Source of the DNA: Methanothrix sp.
Lineage (GTDB): Archaea > Halobacteriota > Methanosarcinia > Methanotrichales > Methanotrichaceae
Length of the DNA: 54,988 bases
NCBI GenBank assembly: GCA_025361645.1
Contig: JANYKI010000023.1
Location: 1 to 54,988 of the forward strand
Reading direction: 5' to 3'
The notes under the pieces were generated by a model, which was not told the DNA's origin, searched no databases, and worked only from the letters and a program-made list of their open reading frames with translations. Below, in pieces: positions 25,913 to 34,841 of the stretch. The position numbers were made by a program, and so were the translations under genes. Every line of letters begins with the position of its first letter. The stretch's first letter is position 1.

Positions 25913-27040
25913 TTACTCCGCATTCACGAACCTTTTCTCCAGCACCTTCATGACATGGGGGAGTGTGGTGTACTCCATGTCCTCCATGGGGAGACGCGCC
26001 GGCTCGAAGGGGCCGTGCGCCCTCATGTAATCTGTGATTTCCAGGCATCTCTTGCGGGTCAGGTCGAAGGCCACATCTTTGAAGAGATCCACGGGACCCA
26101 CAAACTGGCCATAGGCCATCTGGAAGCCGGCAGCTATGACGCGAGGCGGACCGTCAAACCTTGTGGGATGAGCCGTCTCAAAGGAGCAGGGCATGAGGGG
26201 ACCGTTGTGGCTGCCGCGCATCCATCCGCTTACCAGGTGCCCCAGCGCGAAGGGCTCCAGCACCTCGCCCAAAGCGGGCAGGCCGGACTGGCAGCGCACC
26301 AGGGCCACGGGGTCATCCTTGCCTACGTAAGTTCCGGCCGTCTGGAAGAGCTTCTCCGTGCTTATCACAGCCACTGCCTCCTGCTCGGATATCTTGCTGT
26401 TCGGCTTGCAAAAGACTCTCTTGATCACATAGCGGCTCTTGGCGCCGATGAGCGCCAGCAGGTCGTACATCTCGCCCGGGCAGTCCATGAAGACCTTCTT
26501 GTGCTCCATGATATCCCAGACCTCGAAGGTGAAGCCATGATGGCAGGCCGGATCTATCACCAGGCCAGCTGTGTTGAAGGGGTCGGCGAACATCTTGAAG
26601 ATGGGCAGATTGAAGGCCCCGGGCTCGGTCTTGTCCATCATGAAGGCCACCACCGGTTCGCTGGTGCGCTCCTCAATCTCCATCTCCGCCACGCCCGGTC
26701 CCATGCCGCGAATGTTGCCGGAGAAGGCGTCTGCCAAAAGGTCCTGCCCGGCTCCGTAGAGCTTGAGCTTCTTGGCAACTTCGGTGGCCTCCTCGAAGGT
26801 CTCCCAGGCCAGGGCATGCACCTCGCCGTTGTCGCAGCCTTTCTTGTGGCTCATGAGAAGCTCCAGGTCGTCGCCGCAGGCCATCACCCTAAAGTCTATC
26901 AGTGCGCCGGACTTCTTAGCCTGTGCAAGCTTCGCCTCTGCAGTCTCGATCAATGCGGGATGGACCGAAGAGTGGCCGGGATAGCCGCCCACATCGGCCT
27001 TAATTAAGCTGATAGTGATCTTGGTCATCTTAAATTCCAT
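25913..27040 (-). CDS. fbp: bifunctional fructose-1,6-bisphosphate aldolase/phosphatase (class V)
   Basis: About 375 residues, the archaeal one-enzyme route from triose phosphates to fructose-6-phosphate in gluconeogenesis. Signatures: SLIKADVGGYPGHSSVHP at the N-terminus (metal ligands Asp and His), CGDDLELLMSH, MMDKTEPGAFNLP, and SRYVIKRVF where Tyr and Lys fit the phosphatase/aldolase residues known from the Sulfolobus and Thermoproteus enzymes. A second in-frame ATG at 27028 gives the more usual N-terminus (MTKITISLIKAD). It diverges from the RuBisCO gene across 125 bp, which suggests the two share a control region. Confidence 0.94.
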   Translation of the reverse strand: MEFKMTKITISLIKADVGGYPGHSSVHPALIETAEAKLAQAKKSGALIDFRVMACGDDLELLMSHKKGCDNGEVHALAWETFEEATEVAKKLKLYGAGQDLLADAFSGNIRGMGPGVAEMEIEERTSEPVVAFMMDKTEPGAFNLPIFKMFADPFNTAGLVIDPACHHGFTFEVWDIMEHKKVFMDCPGEMYDLLALIGAKSRYVIKRVFCKPNSKISEQEAVAVISTEKLFQTAGTYVGKDDPVALVRCQSGLPALGEVLEPFALGHLVSGWMRGSHNGPLMPCSFETAHPTRFDGPPRVIAAGFQMAYGQFVGPVDLFKDVAFDLTRKRCLEITDYMRAHGPFEPARLPMEDMEYTTLPHVMKVLEKRFVNAE

Positions 27041-27129
27041 CTGATTTTATTTCAATTTGTCTTTAGGTATTTCCCTGGATCTAAGTTCTATATTACCGTT
27101 TTTGCGAGGAGGCCTTTCCTCCGTGGAAG

Positions 27130-27139
27130 TTCTTATATC
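27130..27139 (+). promoter_or_regulatory. TATA box of the RuBisCO gene, near-leaderless transcript predicted
   Basis: TTCTTATATC lies about 30 bases before the ATG at 27166. A start about 25 bases downstream of the box would put the mRNA 5' end within a few bases of the start codon, and no Shine-Dalgarno sequence is present, which agrees with a leaderless message. Confidence 0.45.
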
Positions 27140-27165
27140 TGCATGGGATCTCCCTATGCATCATT

Positions 27166-28329
27166 ATGGAACTTATAGCAAAATATCATGTAGAAACCGA
27201 CCTTCCCATCCAGAAGGCGGCGGAGGCTATCGCGGCAGAGCAGTCCACCGGCACCTGGACCGCGGTGCGGGGAGCGGACAACCCCCTCGCGGCCCGCGTC
27301 ATCTCCGCGGAAGGAAACAATGTTGAGATCGGCTTTCCCGAGGAGCTCTTTGAGCCGGGAAATATCCCCCAATACCTTTCTGTGGTGGCAGGAAACCTCT
27401 TCGGCCTGGGTGATCTAAAAAAGGTACGGCTGCAGGATATCATCTTCCCGGAGAGCCTGCTCTCGGCGCATAAGGGTCCAAGCTTTGGTATCGAAGATGC
27501 GCGAAAAATCCTGGGAGTTTATGGCCGTCCGTTGGTGGGGACCATCGTCAAGCCCAAGGTGGGCTTGGACCCGGCCGGCACAGCCGCCGTGGCCGCAGCC
27601 GCCGTTCGCGGCGGACTGGATCTGGTCAAAGACGACGAGACCCTGACCGATCAGAGCTTCTGTCCACTCATCCCCCGTTTGGAAGCGGTCATGAGCGCTC
27701 TGGACAGAGTAGAGACCGAGACGGGCAAGAAGGCCTTTTATGCGGTGAACGTCACGGTCGGCGCCGATAAGATCCTGGAGCGCGCTGAAGTGGCTGTGGA
27801 TCACGGCGCCAACATGGTCATGATCGATGTCCTGACGGTCGGCTTCTCCGCGTTGGAGGAACTTTCCAGGCATCTAAAGGTGCCCGTGCATGTACACAGG
27901 ACCATGCACGGAGCCTTTACCAGAGACAAAGGGCACGGCATTGCCATGCTGGTCATTTCCAAGCTGGTGCGCATGACGGGAGGCACCAACTTGCATACGG
28001 GAAGCTACATGGGCAAGATGGCGCGCGAGACCCAGGAAAACGACCTCTCCCGTGATGCTCTGCGGGGGGATTGGCACGGCTACAAGAAAGTCTTCCCGGT
28101 GGCCTCGGGCGGGGTCTATCCGGCCAAGGTCCATGGAAATTTGGACGGCTACGGCATTGATTGCATCATCCAGGCCGGCGGGGGAGTGCACGGCCATCCC
28201 GATGGAACCACAGCCGGGGCAAGGGCCATGGTGCAGGCGGTGGATGCCTGGCGAATGCAAATTCCCCTAAAAGAATACGCAAAAGACCACAAAGAGCTGG
28301 AAACAGCCTTGAAATTTTGGGGATATTAA
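27166..28329 (+). CDS. rbcL: ribulose-1,5-bisphosphate carboxylase, archaeal form III
   Basis: 387 residues. Active-site residues are present: Lys129 in TIVKPKVG, the carbamylated Lys155 in LVKDDETLTD with Asp157 and Glu158, His244-Arg245 in HVHRTMHGA, His277 in NLHTGSYMGK with Lys284, and Ser314 in VASGGVYP. The motif GGGVHGHPDGTTAGA is also intact. The protein starts at LIAKYHVE, so about 15-20 residues found at the N-terminus of most form III enzymes are missing, and no in-frame start exists close upstream. The residue after SGGV is Tyr where His is usual. In archaea the enzyme serves AMP salvage or the reductive hexulose-phosphate pathway; the FBP enzyme next door favours a gluconeogenic carbon route. 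Confidence 0.92.
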   Translation: MELIAKYHVETDLPIQKAAEAIAAEQSTGTWTAVRGADNPLAARVISAEGNNVEIGFPEELFEPGNIPQYLSVVAGNLFGLGDLKKVRLQDIIFPESLLSAHKGPSFGIEDARKILGVYGRPLVGTIVKPKVGLDPAGTAAVAAAAVRGGLDLVKDDETLTDQSFCPLIPRLEAVMSALDRVETETGKKAFYAVNVTVGADKILERAEVAVDHGANMVMIDVLTVGFSALEELSRHLKVPVHVHRTMHGAFTRDKGHGIAMLVISKLVRMTGGTNLHTGSYMGKMARETQENDLSRDALRGDWHGYKKVFPVASGGVYPAKVHGNLDGYGIDCIIQAGGGVHGHPDGTTAGARAMVQAVDAWRMQIPLKEYAKDHKELETALKFWGY

Positions 28330-28375
28330 GAAGAATGATCATACTTAGCCCTCTCCTCAAATCAAAACCGAAGAG

Positions 28376-28429
28376 TTTATATTGGTAGATGAGGATGGAT
28401 CTGAACGTTTATCACGAGCCAAACGTGAT
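28376..28429 (+). promoter_or_regulatory. promoter and leader inverted repeat of the ATP synthase operon
   Basis: TTTATATT at 28376-28383 is a TATA-like box about 105 bases before ahaH. The predicted start near 28408 is followed directly by the perfect inverted repeat ATCACG (28411-28416) / CGTGAT (28424-28429), so the leader of about 78 nt begins with a small hairpin or a dyad operator. GAGGGATCAG precedes the ahaH ATG as ribosome site. Confidence 0.45.
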
Positions 28430-28485
28430 GTAGCGCTGTTTGAAAAACGGAAGAGGTGTAGTGAGGGAAGAAGTAGAGGGATCAG

Positions 28486-28812
28486 ATGGCTAGAGACGAT
28501 ATCTTATCGAAAATTAAATCGGCAGAGGCTGAAGCCAAGGCAGCAGTCCAGCGGGCCTTGGATGAGAAAGGAAAAAAGATAGCCGCTGCCACTACTGAAG
28601 CTGCAAACCTCGTCAAATCCGCCGAGACTGATGCACAGGACTACTATGACAAGAGCGTTGCCAAAGCTGATAGCGGTGTGAAAGCCAAGAAGGCATCGAT
28701 CGTTAGCAGCGGTGAGAAGAACGTAAGCTCAATGAGCGGCAGCGCCAGCGCAAAGCTGGACAAAGCAGTTGAATATTTGATAAAGGAGTTTATGGGGTTG
28801 TTGCATGCTTAG
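28486..28812 (+). CDS. ahaH: A-type ATP synthase subunit H (peripheral stalk)
   Basis: 108 residues, almost entirely charged coiled coil rich in Ala, Lys and Glu (KSAEAEAKAAVQRALDEKGK), as expected for AhaH, which pairs with subunit E to form the peripheral stalk of the archaeal A1AO ATP synthase. It is the first gene of the operon, as in Methanosarcina. Its stop overlaps the ahaI start by 8 bp. Assignment rests on coiled-coil character plus position. Confidence 0.9.
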   Translation: MARDDILSKIKSAEAEAKAAVQRALDEKGKKIAAATTEAANLVKSAETDAQDYYDKSVAKADSGVKAKKASIVSSGEKNVSSMSGSASAKLDKAVEYLIKEFMGLLHA

Positions 28813-30847
28813 ACCCGTGAAGATGAGTCGTGTAGTCGTCGCCGGGTCAAAGAACGTAATATCTCCAGTTGTAGAAAAGCTGCATGAGTTGCGCTTGCTC
28901 CATATTGTTAACTATAATGGCAGCCAACCACAGTTTGAGATGGGCAAGCCCATCGGCAAAGCCAAAGAATACTCCGAGGATCTCATTAAGCTCAGATCTG
29001 TCACCAGGTACCTTGAACTAAATAAGAAGTTTCCTGATAAGGCATATCCCGAGAGCCAGGTTCTATCGGAGCTGGATAATCTTCTCAATAACGTTGGTGC
29101 AGATGTTACTGCTACATACGAGCGCATCGTTGCCATCGACGCAGAAGTAAAGTCCAAACAGGATCAGATCAAGGCTCTGACTCCTTTGGCTGTTTTGCCG
29201 CTGCCTTTAGAAGCTTACTATGGTTATGATTCTCTGGCGACCTTTGTCGGCACAGCAACAACATCAGTTGATGCTGATGTAGCGAGGGTATCTCCGGTAA
29301 ATGAGATCTATTCAGGAAGCGCCAAGAATGCAACTTTTGTAGCGGTATTTGTGCCTGCAGAAAAGGCCGGCGAAGTATCTTCAGTCCTTTCAGAGCATGG
29401 GTTTTCTGAGACATCCGTACCCAGGCTGGAAGGCAATGTAGACTCGGCAATTGCTACTCTTGGAGGCAGCATCAAATCCTTGGAAGGCGAAAAAGTGCCT
29501 CTCCAAAAGAAGCTGGCCGACATGAAGAAGCAGTATGAAGATCTGATGCTGGCAACGGACGAGTATCTGTCCATGCAGACCCAGAAGACAGAGGTACCAC
29601 TCAGGTTTGCTGAGACGGCCAACGCCTTCGTTATAGATGGGTATGTTCCAGCGGATCAGTTCAGCAGGCTCAAGAGCGAGCTGGAGAGCGCTGCCGGCGG
29701 CAGGCTTGAAGTTTCGTTGATTGCAGACAAAGAGACAGACGAACTTGTCGAGAAGGGCGAAGACGTACCGACCCAGATGGATAATCCCAGCCTGGTCAAG
29801 CCTTACGAACTGATAACAAGGATGTTCGCCATTCCCGAGTATAAGGAGTTCGATCCGTCATTGCTGATATTCGTATTCTTCCCAATCATGTTCGGCATGA
29901 TTCTGGGTGATATCGGCTATGGCGTCATGTCGCTTCTGACCATGGTGCTTCTCAAGAAGAAGTTCAAAACACCTGGCTGGCAGCAGTTGATCAACGTCGT
30001 TCTGATTTCCAGCGTGTGGGCTATCATATTCGGCATATTCTTCGGCGAGATCTTTGGCCCGCTCGGTTTGTGGGGCAAGGTCATGGGACAATTGCCTGAG
30101 CATGAACTCGAGGCTGTAAAAGTCGCAGGTCTCTATTTCGGTGAAGGTGTTTTTGGCTCGCTGGGAAGAATCGGATTTTGGCCGGGAATTGATATTTTCC
30201 CCATGGATCGGCTGGCAAGTAACGCGGTTTTGTTGTTGATCGGTACTAGTGTCATCATAGGCATTATTCACTGCAGCGTTGGTTCTATCTTGGGCATCAA
30301 GACGGAGCTGGCCTACGGCGAGAAGAAGCATGCCTATTTCGAGAGACTTCCTGTGATGCTCGTCCAAGTATTCTTCGGGTTGCTTGTTCTTGGACTCGTC
30401 ATAGGTCAGATGATGTTGGTAATTGCAAGTGCTATCGTAATTTTAGTCGCCATGGTGATGCTGGTAATGGGACCGGAAGGGCCCATGGGTCTTGCTCACA
30501 TGCCATTCTACGTGAGCAACCTGATATCCTATCTTAGGTTATTGGCCATCGGCCTTGCTTCAGTAGGCTTGGCATTCGCTGCCAACCAGCTGGCATTCTA
30601 TGTAGTTATGCCCATGCTGAGCGGTGGAGCGACTGATAGCGCTGAGTTCACGATACCCGCGATCATTGCAGGTCTTGTGGTATTATTGGCAGTTCACTTC
30701 ATCAACTTCCTGCTGGGAATTCTCTCTCCCTTCATGCATCCTCTCAGGTTGCATTATGTGGAGATGTTCACGAAGTTCTACAGCAATCATGGCGGTGGAG
30801 TGGAGTACAGTCCCTTCGGACATGTCCGGAGGTTCCTGAAAGCATGA
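28805..30847 (+). CDS. ahaI: A-type ATP synthase subunit I (membrane stator, a-subunit homologue)
   Basis: 680 residues. The N-terminal 330 residues are a soluble arm with long coiled coils (EGEKVPLQKKLADMKKQYEDL) that binds the E/H stalks; the C-terminal half has about 8 membrane helices, starting LLIFVFFPIMFGMILGDIGYGV. The essential half-channel Arg is expected in SYLRLLAIGLASVGLAFA. It conducts ions to the c ring built by subunit K. It overlaps ahaH at its start; a 58 bp gap containing a hairpin separates it from ahaK. Confidence 0.96.
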   Translation: MLRPVKMSRVVVAGSKNVISPVVEKLHELRLLHIVNYNGSQPQFEMGKPIGKAKEYSEDLIKLRSVTRYLELNKKFPDKAYPESQVLSELDNLLNNVGADVTATYERIVAIDAEVKSKQDQIKALTPLAVLPLPLEAYYGYDSLATFVGTATTSVDADVARVSPVNEIYSGSAKNATFVAVFVPAEKAGEVSSVLSEHGFSETSVPRLEGNVDSAIATLGGSIKSLEGEKVPLQKKLADMKKQYEDLMLATDEYLSMQTQKTEVPLRFAETANAFVIDGYVPADQFSRLKSELESAAGGRLEVSLIADKETDELVEKGEDVPTQMDNPSLVKPYELITRMFAIPEYKEFDPSLLIFVFFPIMFGMILGDIGYGVMSLLTMVLLKKKFKTPGWQQLINVVLISSVWAIIFGIFFGEIFGPLGLWGKVMGQLPEHELEAVKVAGLYFGEGVFGSLGRIGFWPGIDIFPMDRLASNAVLLLIGTSVIIGIIHCSVGSILGIKTELAYGEKKHAYFERLPVMLVQVFFGLLVLGLVIGQMMLVIASAIVILVAMVMLVMGPEGPMGLAHMPFYVSNLISYLRLLAIGLASVGLAFAANQLAFYVVMPMLSGGATDSAEFTIPAIIAGLVVLLAVHFINFLLGILSPFMHPLRLHYVEMFTKFYSNHGGGVEYSPFGHVRRFLKA

Positions 30848-30864
30848 ATTCGATAGTTCGAATT
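30847..30864 (+). other. hairpin at the ahaI stop, before ahaK
   Basis: Arms AATTCGA (30847-30853) and TCGAATT (30858-30864) pair perfectly around the loop TAGT; the stem begins in the ahaI stop codon. A 13-base palindrome (TGAATAATATTCA, 30872-30884) follows, then the strong ribosome site AAAGGAGGA before ahaK. Such elements can raise stability or translation of the downstream cistron, which is needed in many copies in the ring; this role is inferred. Confidence 0.4.
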
Positions 30865-30905
30865 GAAATATTGAATAATATTCATATAAAGGAGGATTGA
30901 GGAAA

Positions 30906-31172
30906 ATGGTAGTTGTAGCAGATGCAGGAACATTGTATGGATTGTTGGCTGTCGGCGCAGGCCTGGCTACTGGATTAGCAGGCATTGGTGCTGGTATGGG
31001 TGAGCAGGGTATTGGCGCAGCAGTGGTTGGCGTCGTGGCTGAGGAGCCTGGATTCCTGGGCAAGGGTCTGTTCCTCATGCTTCTGCCCGAGACACTGATC
31101 ATCTTCGGTCTCGCCGTATCGCTGATTCTGATGTTCGCCTGGACACCCTTCTCTGGCATCGTGACACCTTAA
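30906..31172 (+). CDS. ahaK: A-type ATP synthase subunit K (c-ring proteolipid)
   Basis: 88 residues, a two-helix hairpin proteolipid of the rotor ring. Helix 1 is glycine-rich (GAGLATGLAGIGAGMGEQG); helix 2 has the ion-binding Glu in LLPETLIIFGLAVSL, with Thr next to it. Gln in helix 1 and Glu-Thr in helix 2 could support Na+ coordination, but proton use cannot be ruled out from sequence. It is the simple 8-kDa type, not a duplicated V-type c subunit. The ATG at 30906 has GGAGGA 9 bases upstream and is preferred to the in-frame TTG at 30897. Confidence 0.95.
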   Translation: MVVVADAGTLYGLLAVGAGLATGLAGIGAGMGEQGIGAAVVGVVAEEPGFLGKGLFLMLLPETLIIFGLAVSLILMFAWTPFSGIVTP

Positions 31173-31202
31173 GTTAGCCAATTACAAGGGGTGTAAGAGG
31201 CA

Positions 31203-31751
31203 ATGGCACTAGATGCAGTGGTTGAGTCAGTCCTGGCAACCAGCAAGGAAAAGGTCGCTCAGATAACCAGTGAAGCTGACCAAGAGGTTGCAAGGGCACT
31301 CAATGAAGCTAGGGAACGTGCCGCCGAGATAAAGTCCAGAAAGGAAGCGGAGGTTGGACACACGGTTGAGGCTATCGAGCGCAGGGAGATTTCCAGCGCC
31401 AATCTCGAAGTCAAGAGAGCGGAGCTGAATGTTCACAAGAATCTCCTTGAGCAGGCTAGGACGAAGCTGCTTGAGAAGCTGCAGAATCTTCCTAAGAAGG
31501 ATAATGAAGCCATGCTCAAAAAGCTGCTCGAACCTCACGATCTCAAGGATATGAAGGTCTTCTCCAACAAGAGAGATGAGGCCTTCATAACCTCTCTCGC
31601 CTCAAAATATGGCGGGAACCTGGACATTATAGGCGGCGCTGTGGTTGAGAGCAGTGATGGAGCTCTGCGTTACGATTTAACCTACGAAACTCTTGCGCGT
31701 GAGGTCTTTAATAACCACATGAAAGAGGTTTCCAGGATCTTATTCGGGTGA
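31203..31751 (+). CDS. ahaE: A-type ATP synthase subunit E (peripheral stalk)
   Basis: 182 residues. The N-terminal half is a long helix for coiled-coil pairing with subunit H ([24 protein letters not shown]), and the C-terminal half is the globular head that docks on the A/B hexamer ([24 protein letters not shown]). This architecture is that of the archaeal/V-type E subunit. It sits in the standard position between K and C, with its stop TGA inside the ribosome-site region of ahaC. AGGGGTG precedes its ATG. Confidence 0.94.
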   Translation: MALDAVVESVLATSKEKVAQITSEADQEVARALNEARERAAEIKSRKEAEVGHTVEAIERREISSANLEVKRAELNVHKNLLEQARTKLLEKLQNLPKKDNEAMLKKLLEPHDLKDMKVFSNKRDEAFITSLASKYGGNLDIIGGAVVESSDGALRYDLTYETLAREVFNNHMKEVSRILFG

Positions 31752-31756
31752 GGACG

Positions 31757-32806
31757 ATGCCTGTACTACGTTTGCCGAAGTTCGGTTCACCGGTGAAGTA
31801 CGCTTACATCACGGGCAGAGTCCGGGCGATGAAGACCAAGCTCGTCCCGGCGGAGATGTATGCCAGGATGATGAACATGGATATGTCTGAGATCGCCCGC
31901 TACCTGGAAGAGACCCAGTATAAAGATGAGATCGACGCGTTATCCAAGGACTACTCCGGCGTGGATCTCATCGAACACGCCACCTTTGCCAATATGGCAA
32001 AGACCTTCAGGAAGCTCGAGGAGGTCTCAATAGATGAGCCCTCATTCCTGATTCTGGAGTACCTACGGCGCTGGGATGTATGGAACATCAAGACCCTCCT
32101 ACGCGGCAAGTTCTACGGGGCCACCGATACTGAGATAGAAAAACATCTCGTGCCGGCTGGTGAGTTATCATCAGAGCGCCTCAGTGAGCTGGCCAAAAAG
32201 GATTCCATAACCGACATCATATCGGCCTTTGATGGAACCGACTATTCCAGCGCTCTGGCGCAATACGACGGCAAGAATTTGGCATCGTTGGAGAACGCTC
32301 TCGACAAGCTCTATTACTTCAGAATGGAGTTGGCCGTGGGCGGCACTCTATCTGTGGGCGGAGGTCTGCTGCTCAAGTACGTCCGAAGAGAGGTCGATAT
32401 AAGAAATCTGATCACCCTTTTCAGGATGAACAAGGCAGGCGTCGATGCGGCCGTAATACTAGAGAACCTCATCCCCGGAGGCAAGTTGCATGGAGAGCTG
32501 AGCCGCATGGCCGGTCAGCCTTTCGGCGAGTTCCTGCGTGGGCTTGAAGGATATCCCTTCTGGTCCTCCATTTCGGACATCGCATCTGTAGATCTGGATG
32601 CGGTCAGCAGAATCGAGGCTAGGTTGAGGGCGTATCTCATCCGGTATGCTTGGGCTCTTTCCAACTATCATCCGTTATCTATCTTGCCGGTGCTCGGCTA
32701 TATGGTGAGCAAAGAGACTGAAGTTTCCAACATCAGGAAGATTGTGAGAGGAAAAGAAGCCGGACTTCCTGCCGAACTCATTGAGGAGCAAGTGGTGGTG
32801 GCCTAA
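31757..32806 (+). CDS. ahaC: A-type ATP synthase subunit C (central stalk, d homologue)
   Basis: About 349 residues, helical, funnel-shaped family that couples the central rotor to the c ring. Typical segments are [18 protein letters not shown] near the N-terminus, [13 protein letters not shown], the [14 protein letters not shown] repeat-like helix pairs and [15 protein letters not shown]. The frame is open from a GTG at 31748 that overlaps ahaE, but the ATG at 31757 is preferred, with GGGTGAGG as ribosome site. Located as expected between E and F. Confidence 0.95.
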   Translation: MPVLRLPKFGSPVKYAYITGRVRAMKTKLVPAEMYARMMNMDMSEIARYLEETQYKDEIDALSKDYSGVDLIEHATFANMAKTFRKLEEVSIDEPSFLILEYLRRWDVWNIKTLLRGKFYGATDTEIEKHLVPAGELSSERLSELAKKDSITDIISAFDGTDYSSALAQYDGKNLASLENALDKLYYFRMELAVGGTLSVGGGLLLKYVRREVDIRNLITLFRMNKAGVDAAVILENLIPGGKLHGELSRMAGQPFGEFLRGLEGYPFWSSISDIASVDLDAVSRIEARLRAYLIRYAWALSNYHPLSILPVLGYMVSKETEVSNIRKIVRGKEAGLPAELIEEQVVVA

Positions 32807-32808
32807 AA

Positions 32809-33108
32809 ATGGAGATTGCTTTTGTGGGAGGCAGCGAGAGCGTCCTCGGGTTCAATCTGGCAGGAATAAAAAAATCTTATGCGGCCAACACCGAAGAGGA
32901 GATGGTCTCAAAGATTGGCGTCGTCATGGCTGATTCCAATGTGGGAATTCTGGTCTTGAAACAATCGGATTATAACAAGCTGCCCAAGAGGCTTCAGGAG
33001 CAGCTCTCCGATTCAATCAAGCCAACCGTTATTGCCATCGGAACCGAGCAGAGCACAGAGATGAGAGAGAAGATTAAAAGGGCAATAGGTGTTGATTTAT
33101 GGAAGTAG
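32809..33108 (+). CDS. ahaF: A-type ATP synthase subunit F (central stalk)
   Basis: 99 residues, small Rossmann-like protein of the rotor stalk: MEIAFVGGSESVLGFNLAGI at the N-terminus, VGILVLKQSDYNKLP in the middle and a C-terminal helix (REKIKRAIG). It binds subunit D inside the A3B3 head. Only 2 bp separate it from ahaC, and its last codons overlap ahaA by 10 bp. Confidence 0.95.
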   Translation: MEIAFVGGSESVLGFNLAGIKKSYAANTEEEMVSKIGVVMADSNVGILVLKQSDYNKLPKRLQEQLSDSIKPTVIAIGTEQSTEMREKIKRAIGVDLWK

Positions 33109-34829
33109 GTAAAGTAAAGCGAGTCGCCGGACCACTAGTTCAGGCCACGGGCCTGAAGGCTTCCATGTACGACCTGGTTCTGGTCGGCGAGGAAGGCCTG
33201 ATGAGCGAAGTCATCGGCATTTCCGGCAATAAATATATCATTCAGGTATACGAGGATACGGGCGGCGTGCGGCCCGGCGAGCCCGTCAAGGAGACCGGAG
33301 CTCCGCTCGTAGCACAATTGGGTCCAGGCATTCTGACCCAGATTTACGATGGTATTCAAAGGCCGCTACCCATGCTGGCAGCAGCATCCGGAGACTTCAT
33401 CAGCAGAGGTCTGTTCGTAGACGGCATTGATCACAAGAAAAAGTGGGAATTCAAGCCCACCGCCAAGAAGGGCGATGTCCTAAAGCCCGGGCAAGCCTTT
33501 GGTGAGGTTCAGGAGCAACTGCTCATCAAGCATAAGATCATGGTCCCACCCAAGCATAAGGGCGGCGCTATCAAGGAGATCTATGCAGGGAACTTCAACG
33601 TTGATGAGACTATTGCAGTCTTAGAGGACGGCAGCAAGCTCACCATGATGCATAAGTGGCCAGTAAGACAGGCCCGGCCCGTGACTAAAAAGTTGGCACC
33701 CACCATTCCCCTAAGAACTGGACAGAGGGTCGTAGACGGATTCTTCTCCCTGGCCAAGGGCGGAACAGCAGCCATTCCCGGTGGATTTGGTACCGGAAAG
33801 ACGGTTATGCAGCAGACCCTGTCCAAGTGGGCAGATGTCGATATTGTGATTTATGTGGGATGCGGAGAGCGCGGCAATGAGATGGCCGATGTTCTGCATG
33901 AGTTCCCTGAGCTGCAAGACCCCAAGACCGGCAGACCCCTCATGGAGAGGTCCATCGTTTACGCCAATACCTCCAACATGCCTGTGGCTGCTCGTGAGGC
34001 TTCCATCTACACCGGAATGACCACGGCAGAGTACTACAGAGATATGGGCTACGACTGCATGATGACCGCTGACTCCACTTCCCGTTGGGCAGAGGCCATG
34101 AGAGAGATGGGCTCGCGTCTGGAAGAGATGCCTGGTGAAGAAGGCTATCCCGCATACCTGGGTGCAAGACTCGCCGACTTCTACGAGCGTGCCGGACGTG
34201 CCGAAGTTCTCAATGGCGGTCAGGGTTCCATCAGCGTCGTAGGTGCTGTATCCCCGCCCGGCGGAGACTTCACCGAGCCCGTTACTCAGAACACACTGAG
34301 AATGGTCAAGGTATTCTGGGCACTGGACTCTAAGCTAACTCAGCGCCGTCACTTCCCGTCCATCAACTGGCTGGATTCCTATTCTCTATACGACCAGATC
34401 CTCGAACCCTGGTTCATTGAGAATGTCAGCCCGGACTGGAACAAGAACAAGAGGCGTGCCATGAATATATTGCAGGAGAACGCCGAGCTGGAAGAAATCG
34501 TGATGCTCGTCGGTTCCGATGCCCTGCCCGAGGACCAGCAGATCACTCTGGAAGTAGCAAGGATGATCATCAACTTCTGGCTGGCTCAGAGCGCTTTCCA
34601 CCCGGTAGATACATTCTGTCCCTACAAGAAGCAGTTCGACCTCTTGGCTGCAATCCTGAAGTACAGGGATTACGCCTTCGAGGCAGTTCAGAAGGGCATA
34701 TCCGTGGCGGAGATAAATTCCGTTCCATCCAAGGATGCTCTGGCCAAGGTGAGACTGGAAGCCGAGTATGAGCCCATCCTGGCAAAGATTCTGGCTCAGA
34801 TGGACGTTGAGTTCAAGGCGCTGAAGTGA
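33099..34829 (+). CDS. ahaA: A-type ATP synthase catalytic subunit A
   Basis: 576 residues, catalytic ATPase subunit. The P-loop is PGGFGTGKTVMQ (near residue 233); the bulge domain typical of A/V-type A subunits lies between residues about 110 and 190. GERGNEM, the Walker B region ending MMTADSTSRWAEAMRE and EGYPAYLGARLADFYERAGR are all intact. It forms the A3B3 head with subunit B. It overlaps ahaF by 10 bp and is 12 bp before ahaB. Confidence 0.98.
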   Translation: MEVGKVKRVAGPLVQATGLKASMYDLVLVGEEGLMSEVIGISGNKYIIQVYEDTGGVRPGEPVKETGAPLVAQLGPGILTQIYDGIQRPLPMLAAASGDFISRGLFVDGIDHKKKWEFKPTAKKGDVLKPGQAFGEVQEQLLIKHKIMVPPKHKGGAIKEIYAGNFNVDETIAVLEDGSKLTMMHKWPVRQARPVTKKLAPTIPLRTGQRVVDGFFSLAKGGTAAIPGGFGTGKTVMQQTLSKWADVDIVIYVGCGERGNEMADVLHEFPELQDPKTGRPLMERSIVYANTSNMPVAAREASIYTGMTTAEYYRDMGYDCMMTADSTSRWAEAMREMGSRLEEMPGEEGYPAYLGARLADFYERAGRAEVLNGGQGSISVVGAVSPPGGDFTEPVTQNTLRMVKVFWALDSKLTQRRHFPSINWLDSYSLYDQILEPWFIENVSPDWNKNKRRAMNILQENAELEEIVMLVGSDALPEDQQITLEVARMIINFWLAQSAFHPVDTFCPYKKQFDLLAAILKYRDYAFEAVQKGISVAEINSVPSKDALAKVRLEAEYEPILAKILAQMDVEFKALK

Positions 34830-34841
34830 GGTGGGTTCAAA

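Noticed and set aside
25955-27007. 350-codon open frame antisense to the FBP aldolase/phosphatase
   Set aside because: His- and Gly-rich composition typical of an antisense shadow; no motifs; the minus-strand gene is well supported.
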